A stretch of DNA of 64,000 bases from Aquimarina sp. Aq78 (GCF_900299525.1 NZ_OMKA01000023.1:1-64000), one strand, 5' to 3'; shown: positions 7,269 through 17,411, counted from the stretch's first letter. The notes: generated by a model not told the origin, from the sequence alone. Program-made: numbers and translations.

Positions 7269-8264
7269 TTAATCTAGCTTATCTGTTAGTTTCTTAAATA
7301 CTTTTTTTGGATTTTTATTTTCATACAATACAGCATGTACTGCATCAATGATAGGTGTTCGAGCAGCTTTTGTAGCATCGAGTTCATATGCAGTCTTTGC
7401 GGCATAATATCCTTCGGCAATCATACTCATTTCCATCTGGGCACTTTTTACTGTGTATCCCTTACCGATCATATTACCAAACATTCGATTACGAGAGAAA
7501 ATAGAATATCCGGTCACCAATAAATCACCCAAATAGGCAGAATCGTTAATGTTACGTTTCATTTTATGTACTTTTTTAATAAAACGTTTCATTTCACGAA
7601 TTGCATTACTCATAAGAACACTCTGAAAATTATCACCATACCCAAGGCCATGCGCAATACCTGCAGCTACAGAATAGATATTCTTGAGCACTGCAGCATA
7701 TTCGGTACCGATAATGTCATCACTGGTTTTGCATTTAATATAATCGCTACTTAAATGATTAGCCATTATTTTGGCTTTTTCTTCATCATTAGAAGCTATA
7801 GTAAGATAGGATAGTCGTTCTAGTGCAACCTCTTCTGCATGACATGGCCCGGTAATCACCCCAATATTATTAAAAGGGATATTATACTCATCATGAAAAT
7901 GTTCTCCTACAATTAGCCCAGTTTCTGGAACAATACCTTTTATGGCCGAAAAAATAATCTTGCCTTTTAAAGATGTAGTAAGTTTATTGAGTTCACTATG
8001 TAGAAAAGCAGAAGGAATAGCAAAAATAAGATAGTCTGCATACGCAACAGCTTCATTGATATCATTGGTAAGTTTAAGTTGTTCAACTTTAAATTCGACC
8101 GAACTTAAATAATTAGGATTATGTTGTTGTTTTTTAAGATGCTCTAAAGCATAAGTACTTCGCATATACCATCCGACTTCATTTAGATTTTCGGTAAGCA
8201 TTTTTACAATGGCAGTTGCCCAACTACCACCTCCCAGTACTGCAAATTTTAGATTTTTTTCCAT
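7269..8264 (-). CDS. gpsA: NAD(P)-dependent glycerol-3-phosphate dehydrogenase
   Basis: The 331-residue cytoplasmic enzyme reduces dihydroxyacetone phosphate to sn-glycerol-3-phosphate, the backbone of phospholipids. The N-terminal nucleotide-binding motif is GGGSWATA, then FAIPSAFL and a conserved TGPCHAEEV segment. The C-terminal helical domain includes the catalytic-region Lys in AAVLKNIYSVAAGIAHGLGYG. I chose the ATG at 8264 because it starts directly before the Rossmann strand (MEKNLKFAVLGGG); 14 residues upstream of it have no family counterpart. It heads the six-gene minus-strand operon. Confidence 0.92.
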   Translation of the reverse strand: MEKNLKFAVLGGGSWATAIVKMLTENLNEVGWYMRSTYALEHLKKQQHNPNYLSSVEFKVEQLKLTNDINEAVAYADYLIFAIPSAFLHSELNKLTTSLKGKIIFSAIKGIVPETGLIVGEHFHDEYNIPFNNIGVITGPCHAEEVALERLSYLTIASNDEEKAKIMANHLSSDYIKCKTSDDIIGTEYAAVLKNIYSVAAGIAHGLGYGDNFQSVLMSNAIREMKRFIKKVHKMKRNINDSAYLGDLLVTGYSIFSRNRMFGNMIGKGYTVKSAQMEMSMIAEGYYAAKTAYELDATKAARTPIIDAVHAVLYENKNPKKVFKKLTDKLD

Positions 8265-8387
8265 AAATAATATTGTGGGTTCAAAAATAGGAAAAATACA
8301 ATTCAAAATAAAGACTTGATAATCAGTTTATTATGATTTTGGCACGTGTTTTGGTTCTCAATTAATGAAATTGAAAACACACAGCAT

Positions 8388-9311
8388 ATGAAAACGCTAA
8401 AATTACTTTCGGTTATTTTTTTAAGTTCAATACTATTAACTTCTTGTGTAGCAGAGGTTGTTATCGAAGAAGATGTTTATGTAGAAGAACCAAGAATTAC
8501 TTTAAACGAATTATTAAATACCTATGAGATCTGGTATGTAGATATCGAACGCACAAAGGGTAATGGTGAGATTCCGTTTTTACAAAAAGCGTTTACAGTT
8601 TCTTTCCGAAACGGAACGTTTTATGCCAATAATAATCTAGTAGGTATGGGAAGCAATGGAAATGGATATGGATTAGATGTTGGTTTCTATGATACTTTTA
8701 GAATGGATTTGGATATCAGCCATGATATCGACGGTGCATATAAATTAGTAATTACTCAATTATCAGATAATCAGATAGAAGTATACGATGAGGTAACAAA
8801 TACTAGCTATTTCTTGATTGGATACCAACGTAATAATTTTGATTATGATCAGGTATTCTATGATAATATTCATTATTTCTTGCAAGAGTATGAAACTTGG
8901 GAAAAAGTCTTTACTAGTGAGTTTGGAGTATTGAATGAATTTGATAATGAAAACTATTTGAAATTCTCATATTTCGGATCTGGAGAAAATTTTAAAAGTT
9001 CTCAGGATGAAAATGGAATTCATATTGATGATATCTTTTATGATTATACGGGTCATTATGAGGTTAATGATATCGTTAACATTTTTGATAGGAAAACTTT
9101 AACACTTGATTACGATTATCTGGGCAATGAATTCTTTGAGTTGTCCGTTATAAATGATAGTAAAATAGAATTGTTTCACCCAACCTCTGAAACGGTGTAC
9201 CAATTCGTAGGTAGAGGACATATACAATTTAAGAGTTCTGGGAAAGGAAAACCAACTCAGAATGAAAAGAAAAGAATAAAAAAAGCTGATTTTATGAAGC
9301 TTTCAAAATAA
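8388..9311 (+). CDS. Lipoprotein of unknown function
   Basis: The 307-residue protein starts at an ATG (8388) followed by a lipoprotein signal MKTLKLLSVIFLSSILLTSC. The mature part is acidic and rich in Tyr, Asp and Phe, with two repeated patterns of about 120 residues, each containing a TYEIW/EYETW motif and a hydrophobic strand pair, suggesting an internal duplication. The C-terminal 30 residues are Lys-rich. No known family is recognised. It is divergent from gpsA and followed by a terminator, so it is probably monocistronic. An upstream in-frame ATG at 8346 would put the signal 14 residues inside and is less likely. Confidence 0.75.
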   Translation: MKTLKLLSVIFLSSILLTSCVAEVVIEEDVYVEEPRITLNELLNTYEIWYVDIERTKGNGEIPFLQKAFTVSFRNGTFYANNNLVGMGSNGNGYGLDVGFYDTFRMDLDISHDIDGAYKLVITQLSDNQIEVYDEVTNTSYFLIGYQRNNFDYDQVFYDNIHYFLQEYETWEKVFTSEFGVLNEFDNENYLKFSYFGSGENFKSSQDENGIHIDDIFYDYTGHYEVNDIVNIFDRKTLTLDYDYLGNEFFELSVINDSKIELFHPTSETVYQFVGRGHIQFKSSGKGKPTQNEKKRIKKADFMKLSK

Positions 9312-9364
9312 AAGTAAGGTAGCACTTAAACAATATTAACTTTTTGGTTGGTTATTTAGTTGGG

Positions 9365-9409
9365 AATCGCTCTACAAGGGAAATCTTGTTTGAGCGATTT
9401 CTTTTTTTA
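9365..9409 (+). terminator. Rho-independent terminator
   Basis: Stem aatcgctc (about 9365-9372) with gagcgatt (9392-9399), extended inside by caag/cttg, followed by a run of seven T. It lies 53 nt after the lipoprotein stop. Confidence 0.75.
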
Positions 9410-9736
9410 GTAATAAAAATTCCTGAATAAGAAAATGGTTGTTAATTTATATATAAACATTATTTGAATTAATCTTTTTGAATGAAGAAACCTTTAGTTT
9501 ATATACAGAATTTTAAAGATTTCAGTACTTTTATAACTCTTAAAACATAACAGAAAAATGGATTGTATACTGAAAGGAGTGAGTCAATTTAGTTTGTTAA
9601 ACTTCAGTTTGTAGTAAAATTGATTTTTTTGAAATTGATTTTTTGAAAAATCATTCAAAATTAACGCTAGATTGTGCCAAAATTTAATTTATCTCCAAAA
9701 CACAGTATCTTTACCTTTTCAAAAAGTAACTTATAC
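9410..9736. other. Intergenic region upstream of the aldehyde dehydrogenase
   Basis: About 325 A/T-rich bases without a recognisable gene, tRNA or strong repeat. The stretch TATCTTTA at 9706-9713 resembles the -7 part of a Bacteroidota promoter and lies 24 nt before the chosen ATG. No matching TTG is seen at the right distance, so the promoter call is weak. Confidence 0.4.
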
Positions 9737-11290
9737 ATGGCAACAGCAATATTAGATTTCGGAATTCAGGAAGCACTACAGCAACTAGGTGTTTCTGAAC
9801 ACAATAAAGGAACTTCAACTGGAGCAAATTGGCTCTCTTCAAAAGAAACGATTTCATCATATTCACCTGTAGATGGAGAATTGATAGGTAAAGTAGAAGT
9901 CACAACGCCAGAAGATTATGAGAAAGTAATACAAACTGCAACTGAGGCATTCAAAACCTGGAAAATAATGCCAGCTCCGCTACGTGGAGAAATTGTAAGA
10001 CAGTTCGGAGAAGCATTACGAGAATTAAAAGAACCTCTGGGGAAATTGGTTTCTTATGAAATGGGAAAATCCTATCAAGAAGGTTTAGGTGAAGTACAGG
10101 AGATGATCGATATCTGTGATTTTGCCGTAGGATTATCTCGACAATTGCACGGTTTAACAATGCATTCTGAGCGTCCTGGTCATAGAATGTATGAGCAGTA
10201 TCATCCACTAGGGATTGTGGGAATTATCTCTGCATTTAATTTTCCGGTAGCAGTATGGGCCTGGAACACTGCATTAGCATGGATTTCTGGAGACGTATGT
10301 GTATGGAAACCTAGTGAAAAAACACCACTTTGCGGAATAGCATGTCAAAATATTATTGCCAAAGTTTTAAAAGATAATAGTCTACCAGAAGGAATTTCTT
10401 GCTTGATTAATGGAGATTATAAGGTGGGAGAGATGATGACAACAGATAAAAGAGTTCCTTTAATTTCTGCTACAGGATCTACCAGAATGGGTAAAATTGT
10501 AGGAGCAACCGTGGGAGAGCGTTTAGGAAAATCACTTTTAGAACTAGGAGGAAACAATGCAATTATTGTTACACCTGATGCAGATATTAAAATGACTGTG
10601 ATTGGAGCTGTGTTTGGTGCAGTAGGAACTGCAGGTCAACGTTGTACCTCGACACGCCGATTGATTATACATGAATCTATTTATGATAAAGTAAAAAATG
10701 CAGTAGTAGCCGCTTATGGACAGTTGAGAATCGGTAATCCTCTGGATGAAAATAATCATGTGGGACCATTAATAGATACTGATGCAGTGAAAGGTTACCA
10801 AAATGCATTACAGAAAGTAGTAGAAGAAGGAGGAAATATTGTGGTAGATGGAGCTGTGCTTTCTGGAGAAGGTTATGAAAGTGGATGTTATGTAAAACCT
10901 GCTATCGCAGAAGCTGATAATTCGTTTGAAATTGTACAACACGAAACATTTGCACCAGTATTATACCTATTAAAGTATAGTGGTGATGTAGAAAATGCTA
11001 TCGAAACTCAAAATGGAGTAGCACAAGGATTATCCTCTGCTATTATGACAAATAATTTACGCGAAGCAGAACGTTTTCTATCACATGCAGGATCAGATTG
11101 TGGGATTGCTAATGTAAATATAGGAACCTCTGGTGCCGAGATTGGTGGTGCTTTTGGTGGTGAAAAAGAAACTGGTGGTGGTCGTGAATCAGGATCAGAT
11201 GCTTGGAAAGTTTACATGCGACGTCAAACCAATACAATAAATTATACTACAGAATTACCATTGGCTCAAGGAATTAAATTCGATTTATAG
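9737..11290 (+). CDS. Aldehyde dehydrogenase, ALDH7 (alpha-aminoadipic semialdehyde dehydrogenase) type
   Basis: The 517-residue cytoplasmic enzyme oxidises an aldehyde with NAD(P)+. Glu269 in LLELGGNN and Cys303 in GQRCTSTRRL form the catalytic pair. FNFPVAVWAWNTALA (about 168-182) and KPSEKTPL bind the cofactor. The GANW/YSPVDG start and TSTRR sequence are typical of ALDH7 (antiquitin/AmaB), linked to lysine breakdown in other organisms. No other lysine-catabolic gene is adjacent. I use the ATG at 9737; a GTG 21 codons upstream would lie before the likely promoter element. A clear terminator follows. Confidence 0.88.
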   Translation: MATAILDFGIQEALQQLGVSEHNKGTSTGANWLSSKETISSYSPVDGELIGKVEVTTPEDYEKVIQTATEAFKTWKIMPAPLRGEIVRQFGEALRELKEPLGKLVSYEMGKSYQEGLGEVQEMIDICDFAVGLSRQLHGLTMHSERPGHRMYEQYHPLGIVGIISAFNFPVAVWAWNTALAWISGDVCVWKPSEKTPLCGIACQNIIAKVLKDNSLPEGISCLINGDYKVGEMMTTDKRVPLISATGSTRMGKIVGATVGERLGKSLLELGGNNAIIVTPDADIKMTVIGAVFGAVGTAGQRCTSTRRLIIHESIYDKVKNAVVAAYGQLRIGNPLDENNHVGPLIDTDAVKGYQNALQKVVEEGGNIVVDGAVLSGEGYESGCYVKPAIAEADNSFEIVQHETFAPVLYLLKYSGDVENAIETQNGVAQGLSSAIMTNNLREAERFLSHAGSDCGIANVNIGTSGAEIGGAFGGEKETGGGRESGSDAWKVYMRRQTNTINYTTELPLAQGIKFDL

Positions 11291-11314
11291 CCAGATAATT
11301 TTGTGATAAATAAT

Positions 11315-11347
11315 AAAAAATGCATCCCACATGGGATGCATTTTTTA
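11315..11347 (+). terminator. Rho-independent terminator
   Basis: Perfect stem aaaaaatgcatccc with gggatgcatttttt around a short aca-t loop, with A and T runs on both sides, so it may work in both directions. It lies about 25 nt after the aldehyde dehydrogenase stop. Confidence 0.85.
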
Positions 11348-11482
11348 TTAAATGTTGTACTAATGTGTAACTTTTAAGGTTTATATATGTAATAAATACT
11401 GTATAGAGAATGTTAAAAAAACGCAACCATAGCTTTTTAAAAGCATCTTATGTACAAGTAATAACTTATAAAGTTAAAATAA

Positions 11483-11851
11483 ATGAAAAAAGTTTTTTTA
11501 CTTTTATTAATACTCTGTGTAGCTTGTAATGATGATGATAGGACAGAAGATCCTGTTTTATGTACCCTAGAGGCTAGACCAGGTTTAGAAGTAACAATTA
11601 AAGATACTATGGATGCCACGTTTTTGGTAGATGGTATTACAGTAGTAGCTATAGATAGTGAATATAAAGAAACCCTAGAGAATATATCGGGAACTAATAT
11701 TTTTGTTGGAGCTCATGAACGAACTGGTAATTACGTAGTTATGGTGAGTAAAACAGGTTATACAACAATTATCAGTGATCCAATTATTGTAACAGAAGAT
11801 ATATGCCATGTAATTACCGAAAGTTTAGAGGTTTTATTAGAGAAAAAGTAA
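11483..11851 (+). CDS. Small lipoprotein with a carboxypeptidase-regulatory-like beta fold
   Basis: The 122-residue protein has a lipoprotein signal (MKKVFLLLLILCVACNDDD, Cys15). The mature part has a strand-rich pattern (TYPE LEVTIKDTMDA, VDGITVVAIDSEY, GNYVVMVSKTGYTT) resembling the carboxypeptidase regulatory-like or PEGA domains that decorate surface proteins. No enzymatic motif is present. It precedes the large T9SS gene by 86 nt, on the same strand; that gene seems to have its own promoter element. Confidence 0.7.
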   Translation: MKKVFLLLLILCVACNDDDRTEDPVLCTLEARPGLEVTIKDTMDATFLVDGITVVAIDSEYKETLENISGTNIFVGAHERTGNYVVMVSKTGYTTIISDPIIVTEDICHVITESLEVLLEKK

Positions 11852-11902
11852 AAAAATCATAAAATTCCTGAAGATTTAAGAAAAAAATTCAAAAATTTAA
11901 GC

Positions 11903-11910
11903 TAGTTTTG
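11903..11910 (+). promoter_or_regulatory. Candidate -7 promoter element (TAGTTTTG)
   Basis: TAGTTTTG matches the Bacteroidota -7 consensus TAnnTTTG fully and lies 27 nt before the ATG at 11938. No clear TTG is seen about 20 bp upstream. An in-frame TTG at 11908 overlaps this element and therefore cannot start translation from this promoter. Confidence 0.4.
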
Positions 11911-11937
11911 AAAAAATCACTCACAAATCAGCTTAAA

Positions 11938-14900
11938 ATGAAAACACTTTTATTTTATCTCAAACGTTCCGTTTGGGCGGTTTCTCTTATGGGAACCATT
12001 ACTTCAGTAAATGCACAACAGCTTAAAACACAGGCAGATCAACAAGGAAAGCCTGGAGGTCATTCGCTTTACAAACAATCTAAAATTTACGATAGTAAAT
12101 ATGGATCTAAATCGGATGTGAAAAAAGTTGGTGATAAAGCATTAGAAAGAATGAAGTGGGAATTTGAAAGACTCAAAGACCCGAACACTAATGAAATTCC
12201 TTTCGGAATTAGAGACAAAGAGGTAAACTTCTCTAGTAAGATTTCAGAAGGAAATGATTCGAAACAATCAATTAGCAATGCTGCAAAATCTTCAAAAGCC
12301 GGTCGTTTTTCGTATTGGAAGAACAGAGGCCCCTACAATGTAGGAGGAAGAACAAGAGCCTTGGCTATTGATCGTACAAACGAGAATGTAATCCTGGCCG
12401 GAGGGGTTTCGGGAGGATTATGGCGCTCTACTAATGGTGGAGAGTCCTGGAGAAAGGTGACGTCTCGTAGACAATCACCAAGTATTACTTGTATTGTACA
12501 AGACCCTAGACCTGGTAAACATAATACATGGTATTATGGATCAGGAGAACGTTTTGGTAATTCTGCTGGAGCAGGAGGAGCCTTTTTTCAAGGAACCGGA
12601 GTTTATAAATCTACCAACGGTGGAAGAACCTGGAGACTTCTTGAAGCTACCAACGATAATGACGTAAGAACATTTTCTCCTTTTGATTTGATTAACTCTA
12701 TTGTGATTAATCCAACTAATGGAGATATTTTCGTAGGTACTTTTAATGGTGTACACAAATCTAAAGATGGAGGAAAATCATTTGAAGAAGTATTAGCAGG
12801 CGATTTTGATAATACTGCAGAAGTTGCAGTTACAACTACAGGTCAGATTTATGCAACTATTGATTCTGGAGGAAATCCTAATAATGGTTATTTCACATCT
12901 ACAAACGGAGATGTTGATACATGGACAGAAATATCACCAGAGCTTTTACCAGCAGATTATGGTAGAACCGTTATGGGGATAGACCCTTCTAATGAAAACA
13001 TTGTATATTTCTTTACTCAGAATTTAAGTGCAGGTGGGCCAGCATTTTTATTTAAGTACGATGCTACTGCAGCTACACCAGAAGAAACCTGGACAGATCT
13101 AAGTGCTAATCTACCTATCGGAATTGGAGGATCAGTAGGAAACTTAAATCTTCAAGGCGGATATAATATGATCGTTAAGGTTAGTCCGGCAGATCCTAAC
13201 CTAATGTTTGTAGGAGGAACTAATATATACAGATCTACAACTGGATTTACAACTTCAGCAGGACAAGAAAGCTGGATTGCAGGATATTCTCCTCTAAACA
13301 ATATAAGTGTATATCCAGATCAACATCCTGATCAGCATGCACTACTTTTTTATCCATCTAACCCTAATAAAGTGTTATCTGGTAATGATGGAGGTGTATT
13401 TGTAACCGAAGATGTTACTACTTCTACATCTGCAGCAGAACCTGTAGATTGGATTTCTTTAAATAACGGATATGTAACTACACAGCCATATCATGTATCT
13501 TTTGATCCAGAACCAAATAGTGATGATCTACTAGCTGGTTTTCAGGATAACGGTACCTGGTTTACATCTTCTACGAGTTCTATTGAACCATGGATAGAAG
13601 ATTTTGGAGGTGACGGAGCTTATAGTGCAATTGCAGATAACGGAAGAACAAGATATGTGTCTTCACAAAGAGGAAATGTATATAGATTTAATTTTGATGA
13701 AGCTGGAGAATTTCAATCATTCACCAGAGTAAGACCTGCAGGAGCTAATAACCTTGCTTTTATTACACCATTTATTCTGGATTCTAATAATGATAACATT
13801 ATGTATTTACCTGCGGGTAATAGAATTTGGAGAAATAATAATCTGGATGAAATCCCTCTTTTCTCAAATGCATTCGCAACAGTAAATTGGGTAGATCTTC
13901 CAAATACAGACACTCCGGCAGGAACTTCAATATCTTCTTTAGATGTTTCTAAGTATCCAGTTGCAAATAGACTATATTATGGTACTAATGCAGGAGGTAT
14001 TTATAGAATGGATAATGCTAATCTTGATGATCAGGAAGTAGTAGATATTTCTACAGGAAAAGGATTGCCAGAAGGTTTTGTAAACGATATCAATGTAGAT
14101 CCATCTAATTCTGATAGAGTTATTGCTACATTCTCTAATTATAGAGTAATAAGTGTATTCTTAACGACCGATGGAGGAGATACCTGGACAAATATTAGTG
14201 GTAATTTAGAAGAAAATGCTGATGGATCAGGAAATGGACCATCTGTAAGAAGTACTGCATTCTTAGGAAGCAGCCAAGGATTCTTTGGTTCTAGATTACA
14301 AAAAGTATATGCAGCAACAAGTACTGGATTATACTATACAAATAGATTAAATGGAGAAAGAACTCGTTGGATCAAAGAACCTTTTGCTATTGGTAACGCT
14401 GTAACAGATGAGGTAAAAACTCGTAAAGATGGATTTATCGCTGTAGCTGCACATGGTAGTGGGGTGTATAGTGCAAAGTTCCCGGTATTTAATGAATTAC
14501 CAGAATCTTCATTAAGTGTAGCTTACCTATTAGATGATCTTCTTGTAGCAGAAAATAGCGAGGATGTAGAAGTAGACGTAACAGACCTATTTGTTCACTC
14601 TAACGGAAATGCAATAAATATAGAATTTACGAATTCTAATCCAGAATTAGTAACAGCAACATTAGAAGGAAATACAGTCACTCTTTCTTTTGCACCTGAT
14701 AGCTTAGGTAAGGCAACAATTGGTCTTATAGCTACTTCTGGAGATGAGCAAGTTGCAGAAGGATTCACAGTATCTGTAACCGAGCTTGCAATTTATGAGC
14801 AAATAGAAGGAGCTACATCATCATTAGCATCTCAATTCTTTGTAGATTTTGGGGGTCTGGCGCAATCTGCAGATGACTTCATTATTCCTGCAGGAAATAC

Positions 14901-15627
14901 ATGGACGTTAGAGAGAATTGTAGCTTTTGGAGGAGCTAATAATTCACCAGCATTAACCAATGCAACTGTTGTAATATATAGTGATAATGCAGGGGTTCCT
15001 GGTGATGAGGTTTATAATAGTGGAGAGATTACTCCAATCTCTAATCCAACAGATACAAACTTAAATCTAGTGCTTCCAGCAACGGTAACATTAGAAAGTG
15101 GTAACTATTGGTTATCGGTTTATGCTAACTTAGCTTTTGGTGCTGGGCAAGAACAATGGTTCTGGTCTTCACAAAATGGAGGAATTGGTCAGGAACCACA
15201 TTTTAAAGATAACTTAGACTTATTTGGCACTGGAGCGACAGATTGGACGCCAGTTTCAGTTGCATTTGGTAGAGATCCTCTTGATCAGGTATTCCAGATT
15301 TATGGAATGGTAGATGATGGTGATGCAGGTGAGCCTAAACCTTCTGTAGATCCTTTGGCTGTAATAGAAGTGTCAAAAAACACGACAGCTTCACCAAATC
15401 CATCTAATGGGATGTTCTCATTTAATTTTAAAGATACAGCATTAAAATCTAATGGAAATACTTCTAGATCTATCGAGATCTTTGATTCTATGGGTAATAA
15501 GTTGTATTCAAATAGTAATGTTAGTGATAATACAATCTGGGATGCTTCAAATGCAAGATCTGGATTATATTTTGCAAGAATTACAGAAGATGGAAATCAA
15601 AGTACTCTAAAACTTATTAAGAAATAA
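11938..15627 (+). CDS. T9SS-secreted large beta-propeller protein (sortilin/BNR-like repeats)
   Basis: The 1,229-residue protein begins with a signal peptide (about 1-27). Asp-box-like motifs recur: STNGGESW, STNGGRTW, SKDGGKSF, TTDGGDTW and GNDGGVF. These mark VPS10/sortilin-like beta-propeller blades, here probably two propellers over about residues 90-850. A beta-sandwich region follows (about 860-1130). The last 80 residues (SPNPSNGMFSFNF to STLKLIKK) are a type A T9SS sorting domain, so the protein is exported through the Por system and probably anchored or released at the surface. Glycosidase annotations are common for such proteins, but no catalytic residues can be identified here. Confidence 0.85.
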   Translation: MKTLLFYLKRSVWAVSLMGTITSVNAQQLKTQADQQGKPGGHSLYKQSKIYDSKYGSKSDVKKVGDKALERMKWEFERLKDPNTNEIPFGIRDKEVNFSSKISEGNDSKQSISNAAKSSKAGRFSYWKNRGPYNVGGRTRALAIDRTNENVILAGGVSGGLWRSTNGGESWRKVTSRRQSPSITCIVQDPRPGKHNTWYYGSGERFGNSAGAGGAFFQGTGVYKSTNGGRTWRLLEATNDNDVRTFSPFDLINSIVINPTNGDIFVGTFNGVHKSKDGGKSFEEVLAGDFDNTAEVAVTTTGQIYATIDSGGNPNNGYFTSTNGDVDTWTEISPELLPADYGRTVMGIDPSNENIVYFFTQNLSAGGPAFLFKYDATAATPEETWTDLSANLPIGIGGSVGNLNLQGGYNMIVKVSPADPNLMFVGGTNIYRSTTGFTTSAGQESWIAGYSPLNNISVYPDQHPDQHALLFYPSNPNKVLSGNDGGVFVTEDVTTSTSAAEPVDWISLNNGYVTTQPYHVSFDPEPNSDDLLAGFQDNGTWFTSSTSSIEPWIEDFGGDGAYSAIADNGRTRYVSSQRGNVYRFNFDEAGEFQSFTRVRPAGANNLAFITPFILDSNNDNIMYLPAGNRIWRNNNLDEIPLFSNAFATVNWVDLPNTDTPAGTSISSLDVSKYPVANRLYYGTNAGGIYRMDNANLDDQEVVDISTGKGLPEGFVNDINVDPSNSDRVIATFSNYRVISVFLTTDGGDTWTNISGNLEENADGSGNGPSVRSTAFLGSSQGFFGSRLQKVYAATSTGLYYTNRLNGERTRWIKEPFAIGNAVTDEVKTRKDGFIAVAAHGSGVYSAKFPVFNELPESSLSVAYLLDDLLVAENSEDVEVDVTDLFVHSNGNAINIEFTNSNPELVTATLEGNTVTLSFAPDSLGKATIGLIATSGDEQVAEGFTVSVTELAIYEQIEGATSSLASQFFVDFGGLAQSADDFIIPAGNTWTLERIVAFGGANNSPALTNATVVIYSDNAGVPGDEVYNSGEITPISNPTDTNLNLVLPATVTLESGNYWLSVYANLAFGAGQEQWFWSSQNGGIGQEPHFKDNLDLFGTGATDWTPVSVAFGRDPLDQVFQIYGMVDDGDAGEPKPSVDPLAVIEVSKNTTASPNPSNGMFSFNFKDTALKSNGNTSRSIEIFDSMGNKLYSNSNVSDNTIWDASNARSGLYFARITEDGNQSTLKLIKK

Positions 15628-15647
15628 GTTACAATAATGATAAACTT

Positions 15648-15679
15648 AAAAGGAGTTGAAAATTTCAACTCCTTTTTTT
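15648..15679 (+). terminator. Rho-independent terminator
   Basis: A 14-bp stem, aaaaggagttgaaa with tttcaactcctttt, plus extra T residues. It begins 20 nt after the T9SS gene stop and ends 12 nt before the next ATG. Confidence 0.85.
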
Positions 15680-15690
15680 ATTTTTATAGA

Positions 15691-16146
15691 ATGGATAAAA
15701 TACTGTATATATTAATAGTAGTTGGTTTATTTTCTTGCAAATCAAATAGTATTGCTCAGGAAAAAGAAGCCGAAAAAACTAAACCTAAAGTAGAAAAACC
15801 GAAGTTTAGTGATCTTCAGGATAATACGATTGATCCTAATACAGTGCATTTGATTGCTGTAATACAAGGTGTAACTAAGAATGTATCTATCTGTGAAAAG
15901 AACTTTAAAACGGCTACTACAGTAAAAGTAAAACAAATTATAAATTCTGGTTCTGGTATTACAAATATGATTTCTCCCGGACAAGAAATTACTTTTGGTT
16001 TTATGAACTCACCAACAAATGATTTTGACACCCTAAAACAACGAATACCTAAGGATAAGGAAGTTTCTTTTAAAATAAGAGAAAATCTATGTCCCGATAT
16101 GAGTAAGACAGTGTATGAGGTTATTGGGTTTAAAACTAAGGATTAG
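15691..16146 (+). CDS. Small lipoprotein of unknown function
   Basis: The 151-residue protein starts at the ATG at 15691, giving a lipoprotein signal MDKILYILIVVGLFSC (lipobox LFSC). A 30-residue Lys/Glu-rich linker follows, then a compact domain with two cysteines (SICEKNF and ENLCPDM) and strands VHLIAVIQGV, KVKQIINSGS and EITFGF. No family is recognised. An upstream in-frame ATG at 15637 lies inside the preceding terminator and is rejected. A terminator follows. Confidence 0.7.
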   Translation: MDKILYILIVVGLFSCKSNSIAQEKEAEKTKPKVEKPKFSDLQDNTIDPNTVHLIAVIQGVTKNVSICEKNFKTATTVKVKQIINSGSGITNMISPGQEITFGFMNSPTNDFDTLKQRIPKDKEVSFKIRENLCPDMSKTVYEVIGFKTKD

Positions 16147-16189
16147 AAGCTTGAGCTTTGCAGTAGCATTATTTTAGAAAACAATACTA

Positions 16190-16226
16190 AAAAAAGATAC
16201 TGGTTTTCGACCAGTATCTTTTTTTA
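16190..16226. terminator. Bidirectional Rho-independent terminator
   Basis: Stem gatactggt (16196-16204) with accagtatc (16210-16218), flanked by an A run on the left and a T run on the right. It sits between the convergent genes ending at 16146 and 16270 and can serve both. Confidence 0.8.
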
Positions 16227-16269
16227 TGAATTAAATTTTGTGACTGCCAATTACTTTTCACGGGCAAAA

Positions 16270-17373
16270 TTATTTCTCAGCAAACCAGACAATTATTGCA
16301 ATAATAATAAGTATGAACAATACAAAGAAGAATATTTTCCAGAAAGAGTAAGGTCTGCTTCCAGAAATAGCTCCTGTTTGGCCATTGATAAAGAAATTAT
16401 ACTTTTTACCACTAAAGCGATATGCACTAATATATACCGGAAGCAGAATATGTTTAAAGGTCTCTTCGCTTAAACTCATATCTATATTGTGTACTCTTTG
16501 AGTATCTCCTCCTATATCACGTTTGGCCCATGATGTTGCAATACGTTCAGCTTCTTTGGTAGATGATAGGTGACCATCTTTTAATGGAATCGTATATTTT
16601 TCGGTAACAAACCCTGCCAAAAAATTGGTGTTAAATGGTGAAAGAGCATCCAGATTCCAATTTGATATTTTTCTTGGCACTGGATTTTTATTTTGGTGTG
16701 ATGCTTTAATTAAAGTATCATCGACAAAACCACTTACATTTCCGCTTGCGGGAGACCATCTTGTTCTACGTTCTTGTCGGGTTCTGGTAACAGATTTACC
16801 ATTTACCGTTGTTGTATACGGAACACTAACATAATAATAATCTCCACGTTGTCCTGTATAATTCGCATACAGTTGAGCATCAAAGGTCCAGTAAGGTAAG
16901 TAGAGGCCTTTGGTATTTTGGGGATCTAATGCTGCTTTTTTGAGATTATTAGGGGCGAACCATAGCCCTTTTACCCATTTTGAAAATATCTGATGTGATT
17001 TTTTCTGATCAAATTGAAAAGGAAGAACTGCTCCGGGTAGTATCCAGTCTTCTTTATATGCATCTTCTATAATCAAAGGCATGGTGCAATACACGCAATG
17101 CAAAGATTTATAGTTTTCTTCGATATGTTGATTTGCGCCACAATTTTTGCAATGCAGCATCATGATTTCTTCAGAATGGGATTGAGAACCCATTTCTTCG
17201 AGATAGGGTTTAAGCTCTAATTCCTGAAACCCATTTTGATCATTTATAATCGTTTCATGATGCCCACAATACTCGCAAGTAATCTCAGTCGTTCCAGGTT
17301 TATATTTTAATTCTGCACCACAATTAGTACAGGATTTTTTACGTTCTGAAACTGCTTTTTTTTCTTCTTCCAT
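16270..17373 (-). CDS. Double zinc-ribbon protein with a C-terminal membrane helix (YdjG-like)
   Basis: The 367-residue protein has two zinc-ribbon units: CTNCGAEL...CEYCGHHE (about residues 15-38) and HCKNCGANQ...CVYCTMPL (about 74-99). A large central domain of unknown function follows, and a single hydrophobic helix at about 343-364 ends in WFAEK, making it a tail-anchored membrane protein. It lies 104 nt after the SPFH gene. In Bacillus, zinc-ribbon YdjG and SPFH protein YdjI act with PspA at the membrane; the pairing here suggests the same theme but is inference. No pspA is seen. Confidence 0.75.
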   Translation of the reverse strand: MEEEKKAVSERKKSCTNCGAELKYKPGTTEITCEYCGHHETIINDQNGFQELELKPYLEEMGSQSHSEEIMMLHCKNCGANQHIEENYKSLHCVYCTMPLIIEDAYKEDWILPGAVLPFQFDQKKSHQIFSKWVKGLWFAPNNLKKAALDPQNTKGLYLPYWTFDAQLYANYTGQRGDYYYVSVPYTTTVNGKSVTRTRQERRTRWSPASGNVSGFVDDTLIKASHQNKNPVPRKISNWNLDALSPFNTNFLAGFVTEKYTIPLKDGHLSSTKEAERIATSWAKRDIGGDTQRVHNIDMSLSEETFKHILLPVYISAYRFSGKKYNFFINGQTGAISGSRPYSFWKIFFFVLFILIIIAIIVWFAEK

Positions 17374-17411
17374 TTAGGAACTAATAATACTGGATGTTAT
17401 ATAGAATAGTT